From the NCBI GenBank assembly GCA_010093515.1, contig MU001701.1:1-64000 (forward strand): 64,000 nucleotides of DNA. Direction: 5' to 3'. The translations under genes were made by a program, and so were the position numbers. Numbering within the stretch: the stretch's first letter is position 1; the number at the start of each line of letters is the position of its first letter. The DNA is from Lineolata rhizophorae. Taxonomy: Eukaryota > Ascomycota > Dothideomycetes > Lineolatales > Lineolataceae. Positions 12,006 to 22,694 of this stretch are shown here, in pieces. The notes under the pieces are model-generated. The model was not told where the DNA came from and did not search any database. It worked only from the letters and a program-made list of their open reading frames with translations.

Positions 12006-13605
12006 TCACGTCTTACTCTCTGGCGCCAACTCGCAGAAAGCTTTGAAGGACACAAACTCGTCGCTTGCGCTCTCCAAAGTACACTCTGCCGTTGCACCAA
12101 CAAAATACACGTACCCTTCTTTCACCACCTCCTTCTTCGGTCCTACGCTAATCCATCCTTCACCTTTTGTGCAAATGATGATCGAGGGCCCTGCAACCGG
12201 CTCAAACACAGCCCTGCCGCCGACTCCGCGAAGGATGCTGTAGACGACAGCAAACTCCTCAATGGGAGGGTCGTAGAGCTCGAGAGATGAGCCGTTAGTG
12301 TAAGCCGTTGTATTCATTGTGGCGTGGGCGTAGGGTGTGGGAGGTAGCTTCTGCGCGTCGGGGGGAGCGTAATTGTAAGTGAGCATCGAGGTCAGCGTCG
12401 ACACGTCCTTGAATTTAGGGGTGAATCCTGCGCGGACGACGTTGTCGGAAGACGCCATGCACTCGATGATGTCTGCAAATGGCGTCAGTTGTCGCGCTCC
12501 CGGCGATCCTCGGGCTTGGCAATCACTCACCACCGGAGATGTAAGCGTGGATGTCGTCAGCCTTTAGGAACATGGCCTCGCCCGGTTCTAGCTTGACGTA
12601 GTTCAGGAAGAAGAGAACAAAGAGGCCAATGTCGCCCGGGAACTGGCCGTTGAGCGTGTCCACTAGCTCCGCAAGCTCTCGCCCGCCACTCCCCTTGCTC
12701 TCGTACGCCGGCCCCCCGCCACCCGCAAACGACTCCGGGGAAGACTTGGCCGATTCGACAAGCTCAGCGGCGGCAGCCTCGATGTCATGGGGACGGCTGC
12801 TCATCAGGGATGAGAAGGCATTCTTGAGCACCTTTTTGTTCGCATCCACGTCGATGGCATTCTCGGAGGTGTGCTTGCCGGAAACAAGGGTCTCGAATGC
12901 CGTGGCGGCCCCCTCGCCCACGAGCTTCCTCAGCGGCGCTACAGCGGCGAGGAAGTGGGCGATCTCGTCCAGCGGCCGAAAGCCGCACAGGCCGGAAAAG
13001 GGGGTGATGGCAATGGTCATCTCAGGCTTGTGATTGTCGTCGGGGTAGTTCTTGGGGTCTCGGGCGTGCAGCTGCTCGGCAAGCTTCTTGTTGGGGTGGG
13101 CTTGGATGGAGAGCGCCTTGCTGATGGAAAGGACCTTGAAGAGGAAAGGCAGCTTGGCGCCATAGCGGTCGCGGACCTCGTGCGAGAGGAGCATGGCGTT
13201 GTCCTCGACCAGGTCCAGCAGAGTCCGCTGAGTCTCGACGTCGCGAGAAGGAAGCGAGGGGTGGGTGCCCATCCATAGCTAGAGCGACTGTCAGGGGCGC
13301 TGAGCCTATTCGAGCGTGGAGAGGCAACGAGTTGGGGACTCAGACCTCGGCGTACGGCTTTTCATCTTGGATGCTCAGGTCCGCAGACGGCGTAGCGGCC
13401 GCAAACTTGGCGGCGGCAGACTTCTTTCCAATCTTGCCTGCCCGCAATCAGAAGGCGTGTCGGCTAAGTTAGGCGGACGGGACGACATACCCCAGTCATA
13501 GCTATTGACGCCTTCAAGAGGTTAGTCGGGCCAGAAACGACTCAATTGCGGGTGAAGGGGCGGGAAACACGCACCGCACTGAAGGCGGATCAGAGGCACT
13601 TGCAT
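12006..13605 (-). CDS. Mannose-6-phosphate isomerase, type I
   Basis: Zinc enzyme that interconverts fructose-6-phosphate and mannose-6-phosphate, feeding GDP-mannose for glycosylation and cell-wall mannan. Exons 13605-13575, 13511-13491, 13437-13346, 13278-12531 and 12472-12006 give 452 residues. Zinc ligands are visible: Gln and His of SIQAHPNK, Glu of HKPEMTIAI, and the second His of [10 protein letters not shown], which is rebuilt across the last intron. The N terminus [18 protein letters not shown] is the family's opening strand and spans three exons, one of only 21 nt. The cupin C-terminal half carries [14 protein letters not shown]. Length agrees with fungal PMI40/ManA proteins. Divergent from sgf29. 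Confidence 0.95.
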
Positions 13606-14332
13606 GGCGGGAACGTGTCTGCCTGGACTTGTCGCTCGGGACGGGGCGGCGTGGACGGAGAGAGCGGGTTGAGGGTTTCCAGCAGCAGGTGGGCAGCGGG
13701 GGAGTGACGGCGTGATGGAGTCGCAGCTTGACCGCCAGGGTGGGGCAGGTTCCGCGAGAGCCAATGGGCGCTCGCTGCCGGGGGTGCGGCGGCCAACTCC
13801 TTGAGTCTCGAGCTCGCTCGGTTTCGGGCGACTGGGGCGGAAACCTGGAGGCGTCTGGGCTTTCGCGCGCGGCTACGAACTCAGCCTGTGTCCGGTCGCT
13901 CCCCATCGTGGCGGCGGTGGCTTCCATCGTATGGATGTGGCTCAGCCGCGGGGCTCCACCGCTGCGTACTACCTCTGCACGTCGGTTAGTAAGCTGTTAG
14001 CCCGTGGCTGAGCGTGGCGGTGGCTAGTGCCGCCAAGCTCGCTTCCGTCACGTGATTGCGGTCGCCCTCGAGCTCGAGCTCGAGCTTCACAACTCTACTC
14101 CATCGCGAAGCGCGAGTCCGCTCGCTTTTCCCCCGGCTGTTCTTTTCGTCGCGTCTTTTGTCCTTGGACGACTGCGCGTGGTGAGAATTGGCGCCTTGCA
14201 CTTTTGCTTGGCCGAGGCGAAGGTACTGCTCACGGTCTACAAGTACTGGCTAGGTCACCGCGGTCCTCTGCGCTCCCACGAGCCGTCTTCGCCCGGTTGC
14301 AGACGCCTTCCGTCCGCGGTCGTTTCGGCATC
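13606..14332. promoter_or_regulatory. Shared divergent promoter of phosphomannose isomerase and sgf29
   Basis: 727 bp separate the two divergent starts. It contains a TCACGTGA box near 14048-14055 and three consecutive CTCGAG hexamers at 14067-14084. Protein-like frames across it are antisense or out of frame with both genes and carry no family motif. Confidence 0.5.
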
Positions 14333-16201
14333 ATGGCGGCTCGCAACCGCCCGCGGGCAAGTCAAATGTCCGACGACGCCAGCGAAGAGAAAACCCTCTG
14401 GAACCATATTCGTACCGACGCGCGCAAGGTCGACGCGCTCGCCGTAAGAGCTTCCCTCTTTTCGTCGTCCGCCGGCCTCGGGACCCTGCTTTTCTTTTCT
14501 TCCGCCCTCTTATACCTACGACTGCCATGCCTTCCTTAAACGCTTCCCTTTTGTCGCCCTCCCGAACACCGTCCCTTCGGCCAGTGTCTGCCGCTCCCGG
14601 AGCATCTCGCAAGCCTATCCGAGCTCTTCAGGCCTTAGGAGAAAGAGAGCTGTGGCGCAAGCTTCGCGAGTCGGCCCGTCAAGCGGATGAGCTGGCTGTT
14701 TGACACCGTGTTCGCTGCCGGCTGGTGTACTACTAACGTCTCATCCTTACAGAACAAGAGCGATGAAATCACCAAGAAAATGGTTGAGCTCCTAGCTGCT
14801 CAGGACGCCGCTCACGGTAAATCTCCAACTTGTACTTGCACTTACTGGCACTCTCCACTGCGTCCGGTAGGGGCCGGGGTGGCCGCTAAAGAGTCATCGC
14901 GAGCGGCGCAGTCAGGGCTGACCGACTTAAGGTCGTGGAGAGACTCCCTCTGCCGAAATCGACGACGAAGTCGAGATGCTTGCCCGCGAGAATATGCGTC
15001 TCTGCAACGAGGTCCAGTCGCTCGTGGGCAGCGATCCTGGCTCAAACAATGTGTCCATCCTCTCCGGCCTCGAAGTCCTCTCCGCGCTGCGCGCTCCTTC
15101 CGAGGCCGAAAACCCCTCTTCTCGCGCCACCGCCGCAACCGGCAAATCTTCCCGCAACTTAAAGCGCAAGCTCGACGTGCCCACGCCCACTCCTTCGCAT
15201 CGCGGATCCGCACTCGGAGACGACGATCGCGACTCTATTGCCGCGGAGAGCCCCGGTGGGCCGAGTCCGAAGCTCGCCCACCCGGCCGGCGCGGCCAGCC
15301 GCCTGATCAAAGGTGGAAGCAGGGCCGGTAGCGTGCCAGCTGGGCGCGAATCGAGTGTCAAGGCTGAGGAGGGTGAAGACAGTGCGGCGCCCTCCGCCAA
15401 AGGTTCGAGAAACCGTTCACCGTACTTTCTGCGCCACAAAAGGCGCTACCCTTTGCCTAGGTCTGGCAATGAGTAGTGCTTTACTGAATTTGGCCTTGGG
15501 TTTCGCATGCTCTCCTCTCAACCAGTTGAGATGCCACCCAAGCCTTTTAACCAAGGGAGCTCCGCTGCCGTACGACTCTGCACGGCTCCGTTTTTCTTTT
15601 GCTTAGGTCGATAGACTTAACAGATTTCCCACCGCGGGCTCCTGCGCCCTCTGGTTGTTTACGTTATTTCTTTCTTGAAACCACCGCCATCCCGTCCACT
15701 GACTTCTGGGCCTCAGCCTCCACCGCATCACGTCAACCGCTCCAAGTCGGTGTTGAAGTGTTCTACCGCAACAAAACCAAGGCCGTTGAAGGCGAGGGTA
15801 TCCTATGCAGCATCACCAACGTGATCGGGGAGGGCAAGCAGCGCCGCTATGAAATAAAAGACTCGGATCCAGAGCCTCCCACACCACCGGTGCCATATCG
15901 TGCTTCTGTCTCCCATCTCGTTGCCATCCCCCCCACCAACTCCGGTTTGGTGGAACTGCCGCCAAAGAAGCAAGTCCTAGCCCTCTACCCTGGCACAACA
16001 ACGTTTTACAAGGCTGAGGTTGTGGCCCCAAAGTCTGGCGCGCAGGTATCCGGAGTTGCCGGCGGGCCTGGTAGCGGCTTAGGCGGGCCGCTTGGTGACC
16101 TAGAAGATGGGTACGTGAGGTTACGATTCGAAGGTGAGGAAGAGGCGGAGCGTGAGATGGATGTTGAGAGGCGATATGTCTTGCCAGAAGGTGGAAAGTA
16201 G
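14333..16201 (+). CDS. sgf29: SAGA complex subunit Sgf29 (tandem Tudor)
   Basis: Chromatin reader of SAGA that binds H3K4me2/3 through a C-terminal tandem Tudor (SGF29_C) domain. Proposed exons are 14333-14443, 14632-14697, 14753-14816, 14941-15402 and 15717-16201, 395 residues. N-terminal helices (KTLWNHIRTDARKVDAL, ELWRKLRESARQADEL, ITKKMVELLAAQDAA) lead to a disordered middle and the Tudor part: VEVFYRNKTKAVEGEGILC, RRYEIKDSDPE, QVLALYPGTTTFYKAEVV, VRLRFEGEEE, DVERRYVL. The last intron (15403-15716) is long. It may contain a further small exon near 15622-15650 encoding FPPRAPAPS, since its phases also fit. Exon 2 borders are the least certain (donor GTTTGA). Confidence 0.88.
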
Positions 16202-16565
16202 GGTTGCTTGCCTTGTCTTCTCGGTTGCTATCGGCGTGATTGAATGTAAACACTGGTAAGCCAATCATTGGGTCGCCAATACACGGACTCAATCCTTTTG
16301 ATTTTGGGAAGCTCCACATATGAAAGTGGGAACTGCTAACGCGGAAGTTTGTTTTCCTAGCGAGAAGTGGAAGCGATTTTCCCTCCAGTTGGATACAGTC
16401 GAGCCCATCGACATACTAGTTCTCATATTCCTCCGCGAACAGTGTCCTACTCGTAGGTCCCCCTGGCGTTGGAACAGTCGGGATGAGCACCTGTAAAATT
16501 TTATTCCTTGTTTCCAGAGGGACAAGACACGTTTTCCCGAGATATCTGGACTTATATTCTTACAA
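16202..16565. other. Intergenic: sgf29 3' region
   Basis: 364 bp between the sgf29 stop and the 3' end of the decayed acetyltransferase on the opposite strand. It is AT-richer than the neighbouring exons. Nothing else is recognised. Confidence 0.35.
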
Positions 16566-17289
16566 TCACGCCCTATGAATCATGGCACTAATCAAGAGTT
16601 TCTCATTCTCGCCTTCTGTTTGGACTGTAACGGAACCTAGGTACTCAAACCCCATGTACGCGTACAATTTCTGTCCCCCTGGACTGCTGAACGGAGTGGC
16701 AGGGACTTTGAGATCCTTGGAAATGTCCATCCCCCATTGGCGCAGCTTCGCGCCCGCGCTGTGCCGCTGACAGTCTCGGTGGATAGTTAAGACTAGCAGG
16801 TGCACTTGCCGGTCGCCCAACTCTCCGAAATACATCTTTTTCCCTTCGGTGAGGCGTTGCAAAATGCCTTCATATGTTTCTCGTTTGCATCAGGCCGATC
16901 GTCGGTAGGCGACTCTGTAGCAACCACCAAAATTTTCAGAATTCCGACAATGGAGTATAATAATCCGAGGGCAGCACATACCCGCTTCTAGAAATATTTC
17001 CGAATGCCTGAATTCCGAAGCTGCGAGAGCAATGGGTTTCTCAACCGCTATTCCACCTTCAATCTTCTTGACAACCAGGTTGATGACGACAGCATCGTCT
17101 AGCATAAGGGACTCGAAGAATCAGCGAGTATGCGCAAAGTGCTCTTTCAGATACTGCTTACAGAGTGGGAACCTGTAGTCCTACTGGGGAGAAGAAGGGA
17201 GAGCGGCAGACGTAATCTGTCAGGGCATCTAGATCGTCCGCGGTGGCCAGACGAAGATTAGTATTATGACCAGTTCTTGCGGTTGTCAT
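16566..17289 (-). pseudogene. Decayed GNAT-family N-acetyltransferase
   Basis: The minus strand reads as a GNAT acetyltransferase broken into frames. The start MTTARTGHNTNLRLATADD with DDLDALTDYVC fits the family N terminus. Downstream frames give DYRFPLCKQYLKEHFAHTR, MLDDAVVINLVVKKIEGG and, near the end, the acetyl-CoA region HLLVLTIHRDCQRHSAGAKL followed by GQKLYAYMGFEYLGSV. Two in-frame stops sit where the family expects Trp (TGG to TAG, near 17176) and Arg (CGA to TGA, near 17127), and at least two frame changes occur; no set of introns reconciles them. The stops are C:G to T:A changes, compatible with RIP or deamination. This looks like a host enzyme gene that has been lost. A multi-intron gene with sequence errors is less likely. 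Confidence 0.6.
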
Positions 17290-17926
17290 TGCCAACAATC
17301 GCTCAACACGTCTCGTCGACTTAGAGCTTTGCGAAGACCAGTCACTCGCCGTGTCAGCTCTGGAAAAATTGGCGGCTACGACTATCCAACAGACATGAGT
17401 AGGCGACCACTGGCCGGGAAGTCGCCGAAGTCGGCGCATTACCACTTTTGGACATAGTGCGGTGGACCACGTGGAAAATTCCAAGCAGTTGCCTTCTCGG
17501 ACCTAGCGTGGGTCGAGCTTGCAGCCTCTTCGCGAAGGCAGCTAGTGAAGTGCAACATCGATCTCGCATGCTCCACAGTCCGAGCCATTGACGAGATGAA
17601 CGGCCGTCTGGAGTTGAGTCCATGCAGTGACCGGGTGGTTGGTCCTGCTGGCAACCCCTGCTCTCTGCCGCCATCCCGCGCGGAGCCAAGCGCATGGCAC
17701 CCCACGTCGGTTGCATGCAAGTCAATCACGTCGGCCAATCACTTGTCACTGCCTTTTCAAAAAGCAGTCCGTATCGGGCCTCGTACAGTAGGGCGGCTCT
17801 CTATTCCGGCATAACGCTTGCTGCTGTGCCGCGGTGGCCCTGTGCTTCCGCCATATATCCGACTCCTTCCCCGGTGTACGGCTAGTTCGCACGAAGCGGC
17901 CCCGGCTCCACCCCCAAGGTACCCTC
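17290..17926. other. Intergenic: methyltransferase upstream region
   Basis: About 640 bp upstream of the LaeA-like gene. Frames on both strands are short and show no family motif. No TATA box or RNA gene stands out. Confidence 0.35.
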
Positions 17927-19144
17927 ATGGCCACCGCGTCATCCTCTACGCCCCAGGCGCGGTCGCGAGACACTTCTGACCCGCACGCGCTCGACATTCA
18001 GGATGCCGCCCAGCAAGCCGAAACCGCCATTGAGCCCGCGACCGATGGCGATTCGAGCTACGAGACCGATTCGGTGGCCGGAGGATCGGAAATGACTTCT
18101 CTGAGTTCGTCGGTGCGCGACTACACATTTGAAAACGGGCGCCGGTACCACCGCTTCCGCGAAGGGGCGTATAATTTTCCCAACGACGACGCCGAACAGG
18201 ATCGCGAGGATATGAAGCATGCTCTCGTTGTCGCGGCGTGCGGTGATAAGTTGGCGTTTGCTCCCATTGGTAACAAACCGCAGCGGATAATAGATTTGGG
18301 AACTGGAACTGGAATTTGGTGCATCGAAGGTGTGTCGTTTGCCCAAACGTCGCCCATCAAGCGATTGCAAACGTCTTCTCACTTGCTCATCACGTACTGC
18401 TACACTGCCATTCAGTTGGCGATCAGTATCCCTCAGCCCAGGTGGTTGGAATCGACCTTTCGCCAATTCAACCTGTCTGGGTACCTCCGAACGTTCAGTT
18501 CCTGGTTGACGACGCCGAGAGTCCGTGGACATTTCCAAACGATTACTTCGACCTTGTGCACTGCCGGCACATGGTGCAGGCATTCAAGGACTATTCCAAA
18601 GCTCTTTCCACGGCGTACAAGTATGGAATGATTTTGTAAACTAATGTCGCAGCGACACGCCATACTCTCTCCGCTGACCGTGTGTCTGCGCAGGCACATC
18701 AAGCCCGGCGGCTGGGTAGAGCTCCAAGAGTTAATTTACGCGCCCAAGTGCGACGACGGCACTATGCCTGACGACTATGTGCTCAAAATATTCCTTGACA
18801 ACGTTAAAGAAGGGCTTACCCGGCTGGGACCTGACATGTACGCCACTGCCAAACTGCCCGGGAAGGTGAAGGACGCCGGGTTTGTCAACATCACCGATCG
18901 CGTCGTGAAGCTACCGGTGGGGCCCTGGGCGAAAAATAAGACCTTGAAAAAGGTCGGCTTATACCTATACGCCGGTATTATGGATGGCCTCCAGGCCATT
19001 GCCATGGGCCCGATGACGAGAGGTCTTGGGAAGACGCCTGTAGAAGTGGAGCTGTTTTTGAAAGAAGTTCGAGAAGGCATGAAAGATTCCAAAGTCCATT
19101 CATACTTTGACATGCATATTATCTACGGCCAGAAACCTGAGTAG
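17927..19144 (+). CDS. LaeA-like SAM-dependent methyltransferase (TAM domain)
   Basis: Class I S-adenosylmethionine methyltransferase of the large fungal LaeA-like family; members affect secondary metabolism and development, but most have unknown substrates. Exons 17927-18329, 18416-18620 and 18694-19144 give 352 residues. After a disordered acidic N terminus, the core starts YTFENGRRYHRFREGAYNFPND. SAM motif I is IIDLGTGTGIWCIE, motif II lies in AQVVGIDLSPIQP, then FLVDDAESPWTF, FDLVHCRHM and KPGGWVELQEL. Both introns sit inside the Rossmann core and join cleanly (GIWCIE-VGDQYP; STAYK-HIKPGG). It is one of many paralogues in such genomes rather than clearly LaeA itself, so no symbol is given. 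No biosynthetic cluster surrounds it. Confidence 0.9.
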
Positions 19145-20128
19145 TTGCGGTTCCACAGTTTCAAAGCGCTTTGTCCCAGTTTTCTGTCCCGTGTTGACAT
19201 AATTTTGAGAAAGCTTCGCAGTGACGTTACGATATTGGAAGCGTAATCCATTAAAGTATTACGTCATTCAACATCTCACGCCACGCACTGAGGTTTAAGT
19301 CAGCTTGGTGAATTTGGGGATTCTAAGCCTCACTCAGTGTTAGAGCCGAAATATTCGAGGGCAACACTGTATGGATATCATACACTGGCTATTGGCACCA
19401 CCACCACAAACTTACTCAATCCGTCTTGTCTAATACCCGAAGTCCATACGCAAGAGAGGGGCAATATTACCAGTTTGACGGAGGCCATGGCAGATCTAGA
19501 TAATCGCCTCACCCTCTGTAGCAATCGCGGGCCCCTCGCAGGCAATGGCATGAATGAGCCCATACAACTGAGGCTGCCAAATCTTGTGTAGAGCACAATG
19601 CTCTGCTCAAAAGTAGGGCCTGGATCTCTGACCTGTGACATGCTGCAATTTGTCGGAGCCTTCTCCACACGTTTAATCGCGCGCCTAGTAGCCGTGGGAC
19701 CGTCCCTACGTCTCACATTTGACTCGACCAGCGAAATTTAAGGATACCAGCAATCGCATGAGCAACATCGTTCCACGCTTACCTCACGCCAGTGCGCATT
19801 TGATCTGTGGGTTCAACGGTTGTACGAACTTATGCCTAGCTGCGTTCATCATGCACCCCATTGCGGCGTCTCGTTTCGATCTCTTGCATAAAGTCGCAAA
19901 ACCCGAAGAAAGCAAGTTTTATTTTCCGTCCAATGCCAGAATGTGCTAGATATAGATTTTTACAATGATGCAGGGTTTATTAAATTGCATCATACTAAGA
20001 AAGGTGACAAGAATGCTAGTTCACAATACAAAAGGCCGCAGGCGTCGGTCCTTTTCAATGCGTCCGCCAAGTACTCTACGCTATATCCCCGATGTACCTC
20101 CTTTTCTCACGTGGAGTAAAGCTTCAGT
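19145..20128. other. Convergent intergenic region, no gene seen
   Basis: 984 bp between two converging 3' ends. A TTACGTCA element (CRE/ATF-like) occurs near 19258-19265. No frame resembles a known protein and no RNA gene was found. Confidence 0.35.
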
Positions 20129-21593
20129 TTAAGACCGCGCGAAGCGGAAAAGCTTCCTCTCCTTCTTGGCCGAAACTCCCAGAGCGTCGTTGAACAAGTC
20201 AACGATGGTGTCGTCGCGGAGGCCGGACGCCTCAACGTCAGCTTGGGCAGCAAGGCACGCATCGACGCCGGCCTGGTTGGCCTCGCACACGTTGACGAGC
20301 TGGTCACAAACCCGGTTGCAGATGATGTTAGGGTTGAGAGCCTCCTGTTGGCCCTCAGAGATGAGCGGATCCACAGCCTGGAAGGTGAACTCGTCGGCAG
20401 GACGACCGTTCAGGCCACCAGCGCGGAAAATGGCCGGGTTGCAGACGCCAAAGTTGGCACCAGCGGCCACATCAGCCTCCGCGTCATCGGCAGCCGCATC
20501 ATCAGCCTCCGCGTCATCGGCAGCCGCATCATCGGCCTCAGCATCGTCGGCCTCGGCGTCTTCGGCCTCGGCATCGTCTTCAGCATCGGCGGCCGCCTCG
20601 GCATCATCAGCTTCAGCGACAACTACGTCCTCGCAATCAGCGGCTACGATTTTCGTAAGTAATTCGTCTTCGAGTATGTTATGCATTGTATTCCTAGCTA
20701 CCGAGCTATAAACCGTCAAGTGCGATAGGCAGAGCAGAGGGAAAGTATACAGGCTAGTCTTGCAATTCCAGTTCTTGTAAACATGCCCTCTGATTGGAGC
20801 ACGAGGCTCTGTCAGTATCGAATCCGACCAGGGGTGCAAGTACCCACGAGCCAGAGAGGAACTAACAACTCAATCAAGGGGTGGCCCACAATAATAGAAA
20901 CGCAGAGCCAGTCCTCCGATCCCCCTGGTAGACGTATCGAATACTTGATCGAGTGTATGCTGGCAGCTGTCATTACTCGTGGGCGTAACTACTTACGGGC
21001 GTCGGCCGCCGCGCCAGCCTGATCTTCAGTAGCACCGTCCAGGGTCTCGGCAATAAAGTTGTCGAAGCCGTTGGCAATGAGGAGATCGGCAACGGACAAG
21101 CCATCAGCATCGAGAGGCGCATCGGCAGTCTGAGCGCTCAGCTCAATGGCTATATCTGCGCCATCAACACCAGGGTCAATCAGAGGAGTGATGCCCTTGA
21201 GGAGGGGGTTGGCCGGGAGGTCGATTTCGGCGCAGACAGTCCTAGGTGTGCATTGTTAGAAGCAGATACAACAGACGAGAAGAGATAAGGCGAGCTTTAC
21301 GGTTGGTCGGCCTCGAAGTTGTTGAAGTTCTTCTCAGCTGCTACCAAGCCAATGGCAGCAGCGACGGCATCGGCGCCTTCGCCGAGCTGGGCGAGGATGT
21401 CATCGGCGCGCACGAGCTTGTCGCAGGCGTTGGCACCACCGAGGAGGTCGCTGATCGCTTCACCAGCGATAGTCGCGGCGAGGCCAGCGCCGCCATCATC
21501 AATAGCAGAGATGGCGTCGATGGGAATGTTTTCCTGGCCGAAACGAGCGTCGGCATAGGCAAAGAGAACGGCAAGAGCAATGGCCTTGTACAT
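20129..21593 (-). CDS. Secreted protein with acidic Ala-Asp repeat
   Basis: No known enzyme family is recognised. Proposed exons are 21593-21301, 21241-20997 and 20643-20129, about 350 residues. A signal peptide MYKAIALAVLFAYADA is followed by two Ala/Asp-rich helical blocks (LLGGANACDKLVRADDILAQL; NGFDNFIAETLDGA), then an acidic repeat built on DDAEADDAA, then a Cys-bearing C-terminal domain (GVCNPAIFRAGGLNGRPADE, CNRVCDQLVNVCEANQAG). The C-terminal part resembles secreted proteins of filamentous ascomycetes often labelled circumsporozoite-like because of the repeats; that name says nothing about function. The second intron is about 350 nt and its acceptor could lie upstream near 20697. A TATA box lies about 200 bp before the start. 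Confidence 0.7.
20450..20610. repeat. Coding repeat for acidic Ala/Asp tract
   Basis: A degenerate 15- to 30-bp repeat inside the secreted-protein gene encodes alternating DDAEADDAA units on the minus strand. A near-perfect 30-bp duplication is visible within 20461-20530. Confidence 0.75.
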
Positions 21594-22694
21594 TTTGAAT
21601 GATTTAGTTGTTTGAAGAGTGAAAATGAGTGGATATTTACACCAAAGTGAAGTGAAAGAAGGGGTGAGAGACTAGCTCTTGGAGAGAAAGGAACCGCACT
21701 GCGGGAATGAAGCTGAAGAGAACGAAAGAGCAGACCGCACCGTGAATGAATGTGGAATGGGGAGAGAAGCGAGAGCGACGGATACAAACAGGCCATTATA
21801 TACGGGCGTGGCTACATTGCACAGGGCGAGCTAGCAGGTTTCGAAGAGTCACGATGAAGTGCAGTGTGCCCGCACCACCACAGCCAAGACGAAGGGATAG
21901 AGTTTAGCCAGCAGGGCCTGGCAGATGACGATTCATGCGGCGGTTCTGGACGCGCCAACGAAGAGCCGCGCCGGGGCGCGGCGAGAGAAGGTTATTACCC
22001 AAAGCTATTACCAAGGTGGTTGAAGTACCAGCCTCAGGCAGCGGGCTGCGGCGACAGAGCGGGCTTGGCGCCGTCCAGCTGGCGGCGAGACTCTCGCCGG
22101 CGGCGAGACTCGCGACGTCTGAGGTCGCCTCCCCGGCCCTTGACCCCAGTTTCATCTCGCCTCGCATCCTAGTCACCTTCCCCACAACGCCACCAAACAC
22201 CGTCTTGGCCGCGGCGAGCGCCAACCATCCGTTCAATTCAATGCGCCTCCGCCCAAGCCCTTGGTCGCCTGCAACGCGCCCGGAGGTGCCCGGCGGTGCC
22301 CCGTACTTCAATAAACGCCTGAACAGTGCGCCTTTGAATTCCATCACGCATGTCACAACCCGGCCGCAGAATCCCCATATTCAAGCTTCTATTAAGACCG
22401 CAAGAGTGAGAGAGTACCTGTCAATGCTCCAAAGGCTTGCGAGCGCGGGCCCCTTGGCTTGGCGCCGCGCGCCGCGCAAAGTGAAAAAGGCTATACACTA
22501 CTGCGACAAATGGTCGCCTTCCCGTTGCCACCGCTAGGCGCGCGCACACGAGAAACAAGTCGATACTAAGGAAGACACCAAGAAGAGCACGGGCTTCTAT
22601 CCGTGTCTCATGATACAGCCGGAAAGAAAAAGCAGGGCCGTCGACCCGTCCGAAACAGGGGTAAAGAAAAATTCATGTGCTATGACGATGCTCT
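21594..22694. other. Upstream region of the secreted-protein gene
   Basis: 1.1 kb between the secreted-protein start and the 3' end of the mS38/Cox24-like gene. It holds a purine-rich leader, a TATA box at 21796-21802 and a GC-rich block with the direct repeat GGCGGCGAGACTC near 22080-22115. Open frames through the GC-rich block look incidental. Confidence 0.4.
21796..21802 (-). promoter_or_regulatory. TATA box of the secreted-protein gene
   Basis: The minus strand reads GTATATAATGG about 200 bp before the ATG at 21593. This is the spacing of a TATA-driven, strongly expressed gene with a medium-length leader. Confidence 0.5.
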
